Below, in pieces: positions 1 to 11,394 of a stretch of DNA of 64,000 nt. How positions within the stretch are numbered: the stretch's first letter is position 1; the number at the start of each line of letters is the position of its first letter. A model generated the notes under the pieces. It saw nothing but the letters and a program-made list of their open reading frames with translations, made no database searches and was not told the origin of the DNA. The stretch comes from Ischnura elegans (lineage: Eukaryota; Arthropoda; Insecta; Odonata; Coenagrionidae), in the NCBI RefSeq assembly GCF_921293095.1, contig NC_060251.1:63257585-63321584 (forward strand), given 5' to 3'. The position numbers were made by a program, and so were the translations under genes.

Positions 1-333
1 CCTTTCTCCTTTAACCCTTCCACTTCAATTAATTTTCTGAATATCGTGTTCCGAATCTCTATTTATTTTTCCTGTGGTTCTCTTTCAAACGATGGGTAAT
101 GAAATTTTATAATCAACACAGAACCGTGTAATAAAACGTGATTATTAAACATGGAGAACACACTTATCGCTACTCGGATAAAATCATTTTTATCCTTCCA
201 ATGCATCATGTTTCATGAAATATGAATTATTCATGTATACTATGAATGTTTTAACATTGTTAAGCTTTCAAAATAATTATATTGTTTCTCTAAATAGTGA
301 TACAAATTATGAAAAAACGAGATACACTCGTCA
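1..333. other. no feature recognised
   Basis: AT-rich sequence without a supported reading frame or obvious repeat structure. Confidence 0.5.
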
Positions 334-540
334 TTGAGCGGTTTGGCGTCGAAAGTTCATGACGAGCTCGACTCGTCATTACAGCGCAAGGGGTTAACAG
401 GTCCACCATGCACTGGGAGGATTTTATTGAGGGTGTCGGAAACTTTTACTCGAGGTTTGAACCCGGGATCCCTCGATCAGCAGCCAGGCTCTTCTCGGCA
501 TATTTATCACACCTTAAACAGCAAAGGAATTCTTTGTACG
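334..540 (-). repeat. tRNA-derived SINE fragment, family 2
   Basis: Read on the minus strand, positions 454-464 give GGGTTCAAACC, a good RNA polymerase III B box, within a block (about 430-500) that also occurs around 14,526-14,640 and 20,015-20,100. Common elements are a GGGTGTC...CTTTTACC-type segment, the B box and a CCCGGGATC...GATCAG segment (plus-strand order). The flanking bases do not form a T-arm stem, so this is not a tRNA gene. A short palindrome, TGACGAG-CTCGA-CTCGTCA, lies at 360-378. The 75-residue plus-strand frame across the block resembles no protein I know. Ends are uncertain. Confidence 0.45.
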
Positions 541-598
541 GGGAGTAGTGCTGACTTGTAAAATTGAAAAGACTGCTTTCTGAGACAAACATCTAAAT

Positions 599-838
599 GA
601 ATCGCTAAGTGCAGAACGGCATCATGTCCAAGTTGGACGATTTTTCTTTTTTTTTCTTTAAGTTGCTGCTAGGTGCAAGACTCAACGTTTCCTACTAAAA
701 GGGAACTTGTCATGCTAATAACACCGAACCGACATGTTTCCTTTTAGTTGGAAGCGTTGAACCTTGCACCTACCAAAACTTAAACAAAAAGAAAAATCGT
801 CCAACTTGGACATGATGCTTTTATGCTGTTAGCGATTC
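599..838. mobile_element. 240 bp palindromic MITE
   Basis: The two halves are inverted copies: GAATCGCTAA at 599 matches TTAGCGATTC ending at 838, and the arms continue inward through GCATCATGTCCAAGTTGGAC, a T-rich stretch, CTAGGTGCAAG and GTTTCCT...AAAAGG. The arms are about 100 bp each around a short central loop, with scattered mismatches. Nothing is encoded. This is the form of a foldback-type non-autonomous DNA element; the superfamily cannot be assigned because no target duplication is clear. Confidence 0.75.
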
Positions 839-2564
839 AAATATATCACGATGCATTCATACGTATCGAGGAAAGAGTACTGCTTAAAATAATAAAAGGT
901 GTAACGATTAGGATAGCGGAAATTGAAATTTTCAATGAAATGTCTTTGTTCTACCCTGAATATCTAACCTAAAACTAATATAAATCCTGTCCAAGATCAA
1001 GAATTTGCCATTTACAAGATAATTCTCGTAGCTAGGCATTCATAAAAATTATTTCTTTCAGGCGTGACTTTCTGGACTCTACTTAGCATAATGAAAAGTA
1101 AAGAAAACTTTGCAATCCCGCATAAATATTTAATGTAGGTACGACCTAGGTTTCGACCTGGCACGTCATCAACCTGAGAATATTTCATTTGTTATCTCTT
1201 TGACGAATTGTCAAAGTTTGATTGCGTATAATTTTTGCTAATATTTTTGACTTGGCGATTGATAACATAATAATTGGACCAAGGAATGGAAATAATACCT
1301 GTAAATTAAACTGCTATCATAGCCGCTCGCCCTTTCAGTGCGGAGTAAAGGTGGCGCTAGTGCCTCCTCTGCGAAAAGCTTAACGAATGAATAATCGGTG
1401 ACATAAATCCTTAAAAAAATAACGGGAAAAGGGGTTAAGTCCAATGACAAATGATCACCATTCGGGATTCATATTCATTAAACAAAAAAAAACGTGATCG
1501 GGCATTAGAAGTAGCTGCAGTTAATCTCAGACAAGAATGAATAATGACTTGGGGATCAGTTGAGACTCCGTCGAAATGAATGAGAGACTAAAAAAATCTG
1601 AAAGCGCTATTCGATTGGATTTCTACTCTTCATTGGCCTTAAATAAATTATCATTTGATACACTACGATGACAGCTAGTTTAAATTCAAATTGAGACTCC
1701 GCCGAACTTCCGAGAGACATTTAGGTGAGTACACAGTGGTGCAATATGATTTAAACGTGGAGAATGAAAATTAGTCCTCCCAGAGAGACAATTGTGACGT
1801 GCGACCGGTTTTGGTTAGAGTGTAGTAAATTTTTCTTTGTTATTATATCTTAGAATTCTTATGAATTAAATAATAATTAAAATATTTTCCGAAATAGACT
1901 TTTGTAAGCACACCTAGGAAATTGAAAATTAGCACCTATCATTCCTCAGAATTATTATACAGCGGCTAGTTTCACTGAGAAGGCGTTACCATCAGAAACT
2001 ATTTCCATTTGAAAGGTTTTACGTCATTATGATGCCTTTGTGTGACCTGTCGTACCATAGAAACTGAAATGCGTGAAAAAGAATGATATAGATAATAGCT
2101 TTGGAAAAAAATACCCAAATGATCACTATATTTCAAAAAGAGGGTTCCCAATTCAACAAAAGGGGTCCCTTTTCCATAAGGAGCATTTCCATATTTTGGC
2201 CATGGAACGAAAATTTAAAATATCTGGCCATACGAATGGATATTTTCATTATTCAGTAATGGATCCGTGTATAATAGATAATGTATCCTAAGAAAAATAC
2301 TAGATTGTCAAATTGAAAAGAAAATAAAATATCCTAAACCCGTTGCATGGATGGTATAAGCAACTATTTACGAGAAGGAGAATGTAATTTCAAAATGATA
2401 AGGGCCGTCTCGTAACAATTGGACAATAATTTTTACTTAAATCAATCGAAGCACTGCTTTTGGAGATTTTATTTCCTTATTGAATAACATTTGGATATTA
2501 TTTCACACGGAAACATTCACTTGAAGCCGACTAACATCTCACCTTCAATCAGTGTCCAAATTTG
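839..2564. other. no feature recognised
   Basis: AT-rich spacer. The frames at 1238-1450 (minus) and 2073-2291 (plus) are short, of unremarkable composition and match no domain I recognise. A weak repeated motif (GAGACTCCG...GAGAGAC) occurs near 1,560 and 1,690. Confidence 0.5.
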
Positions 2565-2700
2565 GGAAGGTTATTCGGGAATTCCACCGGGTCAGGTTCT
2601 CCAACTCCAATTCGGCCGACGTTTCGATAAACGAGTTGTCCATCGTCATCAGGGCATCGTCATCGGAACCTGATCCAGTGGAATTCCCGAATAACCTTCC
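2565..2700. repeat. foldback element with CTGATGA...GAAAC core
   Basis: Arms of about 32 bp at 2565-2596 and 2669-2700 are near-perfect inverted repeats (GGAAGGTTATTCGGGAATTC on the left). The minus strand of the loop carries CTGATGA (2646-2652), then GAAAC (2621-2625) followed by GTCGGC. The same order of motifs recurs in the foldback at 26,837-26,994 and, more loosely, at 39,480 and 63,690. Overlapping frames (2491-2791) are by-products of the repeat. Confidence 0.7.
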
Positions 2701-4410
2701 ACTATTCGATACGCCGGGAAAGCCTGCGACCATTCTTCAGTGCACAAATGTATTTGAAGACACATTAATACATGTGGATTTCGGCGAATAGATCCGATTA
2801 GCATGCAGTAAAATCACATATTGAGTTATGATTGGCATGCTAAGTAAAAATTCTAACCCAAGACCCCTGGGTCTATGGTGGAGGATCTAATGGAAAAAAC
2901 ATATGTGGCAGAGTCTTGAAGAAGCTAGAATTCCTCAAGCGTGAAATGGGAAGTTCACAGGCCTTCAAAGTGGAAGGGAAGTGTTACTTCGCAATTCGAT
3001 TTCTCGGCATGCAAATACGATCCGGTACTATATATTTAATCCTTGAACTTAATTAAATACAAAAGAAAGTAGTGGCTTTCTTCTAAAACTGCTACGGATG
3101 AAGGGAAAGCCTTACACATCTTTTACACAGATAACATTTGGAGCCACAAGACACTCGGAGGCGATGTGCTAAGGTGAGATTTCTTGAACAATTATGAACC
3201 GGCGTCTTCAAGAGTGACGCAGACGCCGTGTTACGACCATAACATGATTTCAGATACCACAGATAATATAAGATAAGAGAAATACGAATATGAACGCATT
3301 TGTAGAGGAATACATGTGTTTTTCCCGCTGACAATAAAAGAGAAGTAAAAATTATGCTATGATCAAAATACTGACCAATCACCCCCTTAGCAACTTTACT
3401 TAGCATAAAGTGACATACTATAATCCAGATCTTAAAGTATCCACTTGAAGCCAATCGGCGACTCATCTTGATTCATTTAATATGTTAATTTTAAGTTTTA
3501 TTTGTGCATGGGAATTTCGGAGAAATTAAACCTGCCTTACCATACATATTCTGGAAAATGGCATACATCTATGTCAGGAGCGATGTAATGTCAGACCAGG
3601 TGCGTCCACTACCGATATAATAATACACTAATATTCCATCTATCCAAGCTCAAGCCGCGCATCAACCGTGAAATCGTTTTTAGAGTACTTCCGATTATTC
3701 TAACTTCCTTCCTTACCACCGGCCACTTTAAAGAGAAATTTATTCTTTTATCAACTAAGACCATTCCAAGTCCAGCTAGGCCGTATTAAGTTGTTGTTAA
3801 CACTTATAAGTTTTTAACTCCAACTTCTTTTAAGTGCCGAGTTAAGTCGCATGGAACGAAATATTGTCTTTTCCACCAGAGCTTAAATAATTCAACTTGT
3901 AACAATCGAGTTGAAAACTCAAAACGATCGTCCGTTGGTTCACAATGACTTAAAATGGTGTAATTATACTTAGGGTATTCACTGTTCGAAAACAGCTCAA
4001 ATTTCTCTTGAAATTAGCTAATGAAGAGAAAAATAGATTTGTCTGTCGAGTTTCATGTATACTATCGTAAGTTCTCTGAAATGGTGTCCACGATTGATGC
4101 GCGGATTGTACAGTGACTGAAGGAAAACGTATTTAATTGATCTGGTTCATAGATAGTCAAGTTACCCAAAGTCTCTCTTTCTGATTAATGGCTGGCATGC
4201 CTATTGAGATGACTAGAATGGTAGGTGCAGATTTAGACAGATAGGGACTGCGCATTTATCTAACAAAGTTAGGCGAATAAAACCAGTTCCGGGCACGAAG
4301 GAAAACATTTAGCGATCTCTAGAAAACGCGTACTTCCTTCTCTTCCGATCTCTTTTTGTGACGATAAAAACCGTGAAACGTATGCAATCATCTTGAAATT
4401 ATCACGGTCT
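2701..4410. other. no feature recognised
   Basis: Unique-looking AT-rich sequence. The 124-residue minus-strand frame at 3092-3466 has no recognisable domain and no flanking signals that would support an exon. Confidence 0.5.
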
Positions 4411-4790
4411 TGAGTGTAGCGTTTTACGGTGCAGAAACGTGGACGCTTAGGAAGGAGGACGAGAGAAGACTGGAAGCATTCGAGATGTGGGTTTGGAGAT
4501 GAATGGAGAAGGTGGAGTTGACGGAAAAGAGGAAGATCGACAAAGTGCTGGAAATGGTGGGTGAGGAGAGGCAGCTTTTAGATGAGATACGAAGGAGAGA
4601 GAAGGTATGGATGGAGAGAGTACTTAGCGGGGATGGGATGTTGAAAACAGTGTTAAAAGGGTAGAATGTTGGGTAAATGAGAGAGAGGAAGGAAAAGAAA
4701 AGGATTTTAGGATAGAATGAAAGGGATAGAAGGAAGTCCATCAAAGAAGGCGAGGCTGAAAGAATACTTTTCAAAAGCTCCATGCAAACC
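4411..4790 (+). pseudogene. RTE-type LINE reverse transcriptase C-terminus, decayed
   Basis: Read on the plus strand this translates to a block typical of the C-terminal region of RTE-type endonuclease/reverse transcriptase proteins: FYGAETWTL, then RRLEAFEMWVWR, then VLEMVGEERQLLDEIRRRE, and GDGMLKTVLKG. In-frame stops follow WVWR and LKG, and more follow after 4,680, so it is dead. Only the part downstream of the reverse transcriptase core is present, as expected for a 5'-truncated LINE copy. It is clearly diverged from the RTE copies at 27.9, 29.6, 52.9, 56.1 and 56.9 kb, and it is on the opposite strand from them. The long minus-strand frame here (4424-4783) is its shadow. Confidence 0.75.
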
Positions 4791-4799
4791 CACCTCAGT

Positions 4800-6280
4800 C
4801 GGTAGAATACTTTAAAAATAATGATTTAAAGAAGACATTATTCAACATTTACCTTTATCAAATACATAAAAAATAAATCCGAGAATGTAATTAAAACATG
4901 TTCAACCGATTCAGGCGTGATACAGTGAAGTTCAAAGCACTAAATAAAGTACGCATTATATAATTGTGGAAATGTGCAACTACCTTTTATATCAATATGT
5001 AATTAAAAGGAAAAATTATTGCATTAAAAAGACAGGCACTTATTGAAAAATATCTGCCTGAAAAATAACTCCCTGAAAATTTCAAGTTGATAACCCACGT
5101 TGAAAGCAAATATACTGTCACCAAAAGAGTTCAGTAGGTATGCTTCCTCTTAAAAATAAAACAATCGTCGTCCAACGTGGTGGTGCCCCGACAGAAATAA
5201 ATTGGATTCACAGACAGACCCTGTTCAACATTTTCCTATATCTCATACGTAAAAAATACATAGAAGAATGTCATTAAAAGTAGTAATATCATCAAATTTG
5301 GAATACAGAAAGAAAATACAAAAAAACGATCTAATTTATGTACCCTGAAAATTTCGAGTTAATAGCACAAGTTGAAAGCAAGTATTTGGTCAGCCAAAGA
5401 GACCGGTCGTGTACGAAGCATGCGTCCTCTTAATAATGAAACAATGGTAGTCGGTGCCACGAAGGAAATAAATTGTATTCACGGACAGACTATGTTCAAC
5501 ATTTTCATGTATCTTATACTCAAAAATTACATCCATGAGTGTAAATCAAAGGTAAAATTATCAAATTTGGAATACATGAAAATGCTGGCAACGATCGACT
5601 TCATGTACCCTGAAAATTTCAAGTCGATAACGGTATTTATAGGATGCGACGGACAGCTGAAGTCATTTTCGCTATGAGGGAAGGGTAAGGAAGGAAGGAA
5701 GGGTGGAGAGAAACCCGGCGTCGGCATTAGCCTGCTCTTAACGAAAGGCACCAGGGGGACCACGGCTTAACGTCCCATCCGACGGACGGAGTGTTGCGCT
5801 TGAAATGTCCTCCATACAGCATTCAAGCAGGGATCGGGCAGTCTCTGAAAAATCTCTGCCACTGCCGGGTTTTGCACCTGAGCTCGCCGGGTGGGAAGTC
5901 AACACTCAAATCGATAACGCAAGGTAAAAAGAGAGTATTCGGTCACCAAAAGAGACCAATCATCCAAGAGGTATACGCCCTCTTAATAATGAAATAATCG
6001 TAAGGTTTTTTGGATAGTTAACTTTTACCTATAGCTACAGTAGTGGTATAAGTAAAAGTGAACAATCCAAGAAATCGTATAATGGAATACTACACAACAG
6101 AGAATGAGTAAGGGAATTGAAACGTAAATAGCACAGTAGAAGTTAGTAGCACAAGTTGATAGTGAGTATTCGGTCACCCATAGAGACCGGTCATTCAGCA
6201 GGTATGCGTCCTTTTAATAATGAAATAATCGCAGTCAAGCCTAATGGTGCCTCGCCAGAAATAAATTGGATTCACGGAAA
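4800..6280. repeat. degenerate tandem array, ~270 bp unit
   Basis: A marker resembling CTGAAAATTTCAAGTTGATA recurs at about 5,073, 5,345 and 5,610 (spacing 272 and 265 bp), with a stray copy at 6,879. A second marker, resembling GGTCACCAAAAGAGACCGGT followed by ATGCGTCCTCTTAATAATG, recurs at about 5,115, 5,385, 5,940 and 6,170. Copies are diverged and of mixed quality. The array is interrupted by a SINE at 5633-5906. The 101-residue frame at 5372-5677 is array sequence running into the SINE. Confidence 0.75.
5633..5906 (-). mobile_element. tRNA-derived SINE, family 1, with target duplication
   Basis: This is an inverted copy of the element at 22,030-22,320: both share GTGGCAGAGA, a CATCGGATGGGACGTTAAGC-like block, ATGCCGACGCCGG and TTCTCTC-ACCCTTCC. 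The head (near 5,906) is a diverged tRNA-related region with a degraded B box. The insertion is flanked by a duplication of satellite sequence, CAAGTCGATAACG at 5620-5632 and CAAATCGATAACG at 5907-5919 (12 of 13 identical), which fixes both ends and shows it landed in a pre-existing repeat unit. It has no coding capacity; movement would need a partner LINE. Confidence 0.8.
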
Positions 6281-6289
6281 ACGGCACCA

Positions 6290-6667
6290 CCGAAAATTCT
6301 GCATTCGGTTGATTAAAACACACATATAGAGGAAGAGGGGCTCTTTATTTTACTCGTATAAACATTTCGAGAGTTCGCGGACGCGAGTAAAAACACGGTC
6401 GGGGGATATTACTGCGGCGGATGGCGTCGCGAAGAAAGAAGAGCACGAGGACAGAGGAGAGTCTTTTGGGAGTCAACGCGGAGGGGCTGCATTGCAGGGC
6501 CTTAATTACATTCGCCATGCGGAGCAAACGTCGACCCTCTTTTGTTTTCCAGCGGACATTTCTCCCGTGCTCTCCACATGAAGATATTCGCTCCTCGCTT
6601 CGTCCCACTTTTATTCGCTCCAATCGAATTAGCGGCTCGACGATTTAACTCTATAGCGATGGAATAG
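6290..6667. other. GC-richer segment, function unknown
   Basis: Composition is more GC-rich than the surrounding array (ATGGCGTCGCGAAGAAAG at 6,420 onward). Overlapping frames exist on both strands (6345-6623 minus, 6421-6648 plus), but neither resembles a known protein. It could be a regulatory or conserved non-coding stretch; only composition supports that. Confidence 0.2.
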
Positions 6668-7800
6668 CGATCGCCGTGAAAGAGTCAAAACTGCACACAT
6701 CCTTTTCAGTTTTTGTTGATTTTCATTCCAACAATTTTTTTCAACATTTCAACCTAATTCAAGATCAAATGAATCTCTCTATTCATGTAATGCTTATTTA
6801 TCCAAGAATTTAATGAAAAGGTAAAATTATCAAATTTGAAATGCAGAAAAATGTTGGCAAGGATATACTCAATGTACCCTGAAAATTTCAAGTTGATGGC
6901 GCAAGTTAAGATCGCCGTGGAAGAGCCAAAACTACACTTATCCTTTTAATTTTTTAATGTGATTTTTATTCCAGCATTTGTTTCAACGTTTGAATCTAAA
7001 AGAAGATCATATACAGCTTTACTTAGCATTTTATGAAACTAAATCAATATAAATACGGCGATGTGAATCAATCCCGTTTAATAAGTAACAAAATAACCAA
7101 GTATTTTTCTAAATTTTAAAAGACATTAATATCAACATCTGTAACAAAAGAAATCATCACGGTGGGATGAGAAAAGGCAAATGTCATTTTTACCTGGAGC
7201 GATTGGAGTAATCAACGACGAATGAACACACAATTACTTAGTTACATTTTAGGTGATTAGTGACAAACATTTTTTCAAACTTTTAAATCCAATTCAAGAT
7301 GAAATAAACCCTCTAATTAGCATAATTACCCTCTGAATACGGCAGCGTTAATAAATTTGGTTCAATAAATAAGAAAATAACCAAGTATTTTTCTAAATTT
7401 TAAAGAAAATAATGTTAATATGCATAACAGAAGAAATCATCACGATAGGATGAGAAAAGGTAGATGTCATTTTTACTTCAAGCGATTAGAGGTAATTAAC
7501 GAAAGGACAATTACTTGGTTAAATTATTAAATCATTAGTTCCAGTCATTTTTTCAACATTTCAAACTAATACCAATCAAATACACGCATTAATTAGGATT
7601 TAATTACCCTCTGTATACGGCATCGTTAATCAACTGGGTTCAGTAAGTAGCAAAATTACTAGATATTTGTATACATTTTAAAAGACAATGATATCAACAC
7701 ACAACAGAAGAGATCATCACCGTAGCATGAGAAAAGTTAGATGCCACTTTTACCTTGAGCGATTCAAGGTAATTAACGAACGCACAATTAGTCAATTTTC
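6668..7800. repeat. degenerate tandem array, ~280 bp unit
   Basis: Blocks recur in the same order: a CATTTTTTTCAACATTTCAA-like block (about 6,730, 6,970, 7,270, 7,545), TTACCCTCTGAATACGGCA (7,326 and 7,607, spacing 281; weaker at 7,046), AACCAAGTATTTTTCTAAAT (7,097 and 7,380) and GAAATCATCACGGTGGGATG (7,150 and 7,433, weaker at 7,711). Units are clearly diverged. The array starts next to the ~270 bp array and shares one of its marker blocks at 6,879. Confidence 0.75.
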
Positions 7801-8154
7801 CAACACATGGTAATAGTATAGTTTTCGTAGAGTAATGAACTTCATGGTAATTATTGTATTTGTTGGTAACCATTGCATTAATTTCCTTTATTACGCTTTT
7901 TATTGAACCAACGGAAAATAGAAATGTTGTTAACACTTAAAATTTATGCTATACCTACTATTCTTTCTGCTTAGGCCCAAAAAGCAAGCAATTTTCACAT
8001 TATGTTTAACGTTTCAATCCTAGAACGGGTTATTTTACCATAAGTATGCCTACATTCTACTTTTTAACAATCGATTATAAATATAATCATCTTGTTAGAC
8101 TAGATGGAATAAATATACTAATGATAAATTAGAGATAATATAGGAGGTATGTAA
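7801..8154. other. no feature recognised
   Basis: AT-rich sequence between the satellite array and a SINE. The 80-residue minus-strand frame at 7694-7936 starts in this stretch and ends inside the array; it has no recognisable domain. Confidence 0.5.
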
Positions 8155-8390
8155 TTGAAGAAGGCGACCCATGGATAAGGAAATTTGCGCCAAAGGCTGG
8201 GAAGGAAGAGTGGGGAGAAGCCCGGGTTCGGCATTAACTCTTAACGATAAGTAGTGTCTAGGTGACCACGGCTTATTCACGCATCTGACAGACAGAGTTT
8301 AGTCCTTCACAAAGCATTCGAGTTAAAAAAATTGATACTGCTAATATTCGGACCCGGACCCTTAGCGTAGAAGACCAACACTTCAGAAAC
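8155..8390 (-). mobile_element. tRNA-derived SINE, family 1, diverged copy
   Basis: Minus-strand copy of the family also seen at 5,633 and 22,030. Preserved blocks on the plus strand are GGGAAGGAAGAGTGGGGAGA, CCCGGGTTCGGCATTA, GACCACGGCTTA and CATCTGACAGACAGAG. It is older than the other two, judging by mismatches and small deletions, and its ends are not defined by a visible target duplication. Confidence 0.65.
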
Positions 8391-8459
8391 CACACAAACA
8401 CAATTCCTTTAGAGAAAAATATTCAAAATAGGACAATATAGAATTTAAAAGTTATTTAA

Positions 8460-8625
8460 AAATTGCATACATCGTCTCGAATTTTTATCTGATTTTTTTT
8501 CTAGCATTTTTTTCAACTTTTCAATTTAATTCAAGTTTCAATCCATTCGCGACTTAACATATATTTACCCTCTGCAAACGGCAGTGCTGATAAAGCGTAA
8601 GTAATATTTTTCTAAATTTTAAAAG
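8460..8625. repeat. isolated ~280 bp satellite unit fragment
   Basis: Contains the CATTTTTTTCAACTTTTCAA block (about 8,500), TTTACCCTCTGCAAACGGCA (about 8,565) and TATTTTTCTAAATTTTAAAA (about 8,607) in the order seen in the array at 6668-7800. It lies beyond the SINE, so the array once extended further or a unit was copied here. Confidence 0.65.
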
Positions 8626-10764
8626 TGTCAACACGTAAATCCACTGGTATCCTTACCATTGGTAAAATAACCTGTTCTGGGATTGATATATTAAAGGTAA
8701 TGTGACAATCAGATCTCTTTTCGGGAAAAGAGCGAAGCAAATTTTAACTATTAACACCACTTGTCTACTTCGATTATTCAATATGAAGCATATCAAAATA
8801 TATTAATGTAATAATTACCATCAAATGCAATAATCACCATTATTTGTTCAGCATTGTGTTGAGAAACTTCACAAATAAACCGAATGTGATGCTTTCACAG
8901 CCGTTATCAGAGAGGGTGAAGAGAAAATGAAAGAGGAAAAGCGAAATGCGCAGTTGCCTTGACTCCGGAATAAATTCCATCACTCCATGGATGATCAATA
9001 ACGTGCAAGTCGGAGAGAGGCAACATGACGGATGAATAAATAAATAAATCTAGCGGCCGCGGCAATGGAAGAAAAGTTGGGTGCGAGAACTGAAAGGGGA
9101 AATATGTACCATTGAGTGGATATATCGGTAGAGGGAGTGTGACAACATTCAAATATATTCTCCACCAGCATATAATCGTTTTTTGTCCATTCACCAGAGA
9201 AAACATTCATAAAAAGCTCATTATCGTGCGAGATAATGCTTAATTCTTGAATATTGACAACGGCAGACGACAGGTGGATATACAATGCCAATGAAACGGC
9301 TTCAGCCGAAATTTAAAGGAATGAGGTCATATAAAAATAATTAAATTTCTTTATATACGACAAGGTTTCATACTTGTTTTGGAAGGGTTACAGGATTTGC
9401 GCGCGCCATTTCAAAGACAGTAGCTGTCATTGCATTGAAAGAGACACACATTTTAAAACCAGTCGAGAGCAAATATTACATACTGGGTGGGGTATTACAA
9501 CGAGCCATTTTAAAGCAACACATGAATAATTCAACGCAGCGGGCTTTCAAATTATATTTTAAAAACATATTGTTTCAAATTTTCGAAAAAAGCATGCTTT
9601 TTCAATGTGTACATGCATGAAATTAATCAATAAAAAGCACCAAATAATCATTATAATAATATTTAAGATTATACTGGTCTTCCTTAACATTGTAGACCGT
9701 ATTAATCCTCATAGAGATAATTAGAGGAACGTAGATGACTTCTACTTGCATAATCAACAGTGAGATAGGCCTGAATGCCCACTCTGTTTTGCGTAAAGCA
9801 ATCCCACTTATCTCTCCAACAACTCGATTGAGGCAGCATTTGAAAATTATAGTAGTTAAATTTACAAATATTAAGCTGAAATCACCAGAGCCATGCAACT
9901 CCCCTTGGATACCGCACGAGCTGCAGTACGAGATATTTCCTCGGTAATTAACATGGATATCAGCTCCGATGTTAAACTCATTCCGTTTTACTCTCTTCTT
10001 GTTTTTTTAATTTATTCTAAGCTATTTTTTTTAGGGAGATTGCCTTCATAAGTAGGAAAATGTTGATTATATGTCATATGTAGCGTATATGTCACGCATG
10101 ACGCAGTGCATGTTAGTGGAAGAAAATTTTAATCCATTGGTGCATGTTGGTGATAGTTCGCGCTCTACCAAACACCGTAGTTGGCTTGTAGGGCATTTAA
10201 ATGTAGTTTATTTTACACACAATAGATACCTAATACGATGATAATGATGGCTTGTTTCATTCCCTACTTAAACAATAAAATTCGCCTTATTTAGTCGATT
10301 TTTTCAATAAAAACCATTAAATATGGAAAATAAGGTTGGTATAATATATATCTACGGACCAAAAATCCGATCGACTATTCATAAAAAATCTGTGACAGTT
10401 GTGGGTTTAAACAAAAGGAACAATGTCAAAAATATTTAACGCACCGTAATTAATCACATCCAAGAGATAGAGGACGCATCACTCTCGTTCCACCGATCTT
10501 CTTTCGTGACGTACTCGTGACGTATCCGTGACGAAGTGTTTAACACTCTTCCATCTTGTAATTTACTTGACTGCATTTTAATGTTGAGAATATGACCTCA
10601 GTGTTTTCTAGGATGCAAAGGTTTAATATTGGAGAAACAGGGGAATACTGAATAAGATCTAATCTACATCGCATGTGTTGAAAATTTAAAGATGATAGCT
10701 TACGTTTTCACAGAGCAACACGCCCCGAAAAAGAAAAAACACGAACGATTGAGAGGGGTGATGC
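8626..10764. other. no feature recognised
   Basis: Spacer with short frames only, among them overlapping frames at 8907-9291 (minus) and 9623-9898 (minus), none resembling a protein family. Includes a NotI-type GCGGCCGC at about 9,053. Confidence 0.5.
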
Positions 10765-11048
10765 CTGGGCTAGATTTTCCTCTAGGCTTTCCAGGCCGGT
10801 ACCTAGGGCCTGGAGATCATGAGGGGCCTACATTCACTATAAATTCTCGACTTTTTCATTTATTTCGTGCCAATTTTGTTAATAAAGGCTAGTCGCTATC
10901 ACAAGATGTTTTATTTAACATATTGATATACATCACAGCAATTATGTATTTTATTATCTCTCATGTAATATAAAAACTTAAAAATGAGAGGTGATAGAGC
11001 CCCATTTATAGTAGCATATAGAGCAGCATTTATCTAAATCTGGCCCTG
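10765..11048. mobile_element. hAT-like MITE, 284 bp
   Basis: Terminal inverted repeats read CTGGGCTAGATTT at the left end and, on the opposite strand, CAGGGCCAGATTT at the right end. The right end has the hAT-type start CAGGG. Flanking octamers GGTGATGC (10,757-10,764) and GATGATGC (11,049-11,056) agree at 7 of 8 positions, matching the 8 bp target duplication of hAT elements. No transposase is encoded; the short frame at 10,692-10,892 only crosses the left end. Confidence 0.65.
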
Positions 11049-11268
11049 GATGATGCGTCCTCTTAAGGATTTAACCCATTTCCGTCCAGAAAAATGTCTT
11101 GAATTCCTTTTTCCACTCGTCTCTTTAAGATAGTAGGATTATGTACACCGGCTTCAAAAATAAACTAATAGGTAGATTAGATCAACAAAGCATTAAGTAG
11201 CATATATTGTACGTATGTAAGTAATTGTTATGCGTTTCTAAAAGCAATTTAGTTACCATGTGTATAAG

Positions 11269-11394
11269 TATTCAGCTTAGTAAAACCACTATGGCACCAG
11301 TGTCACCTTGATAATGGCACCAGTTGCTGAAACCATGGTCGGTTTAAAAAAAATTTTGTGTGGAAACAGACAAGTGGTTTTACTACGCTGAATA
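11269..11394. mobile_element. 126 bp MITE with 22 bp terminal inverted repeats
   Basis: The ends are TATTCAGCTTAGTAAAACCA(CT) at the left and its inverted copy with one mismatch, AGTGGTTTTACTACGCTGAA(TA), at the right. The interior contains a short direct repeat of TGGCACCAGT. The outermost TA could be a mariner-type target dinucleotide, but this is not proven. Confidence 0.65.

Noticed and set aside
454-464. tRNA gene candidate from a B box
   Set aside because: The bases around the B box do not form a T-arm stem and there is no acceptor stem; the block is repeated as a SINE.
4424-4783. 119-residue minus-strand frame, Ser/Leu-rich
   Set aside because: It is the shadow of a plus-strand RTE-type LINE remnant.
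6668-7800. CRISPR-like array
   Set aside because: Unit length is ~280 bp with diverged repeats and no spacer pattern; this is a eukaryotic tandem satellite.
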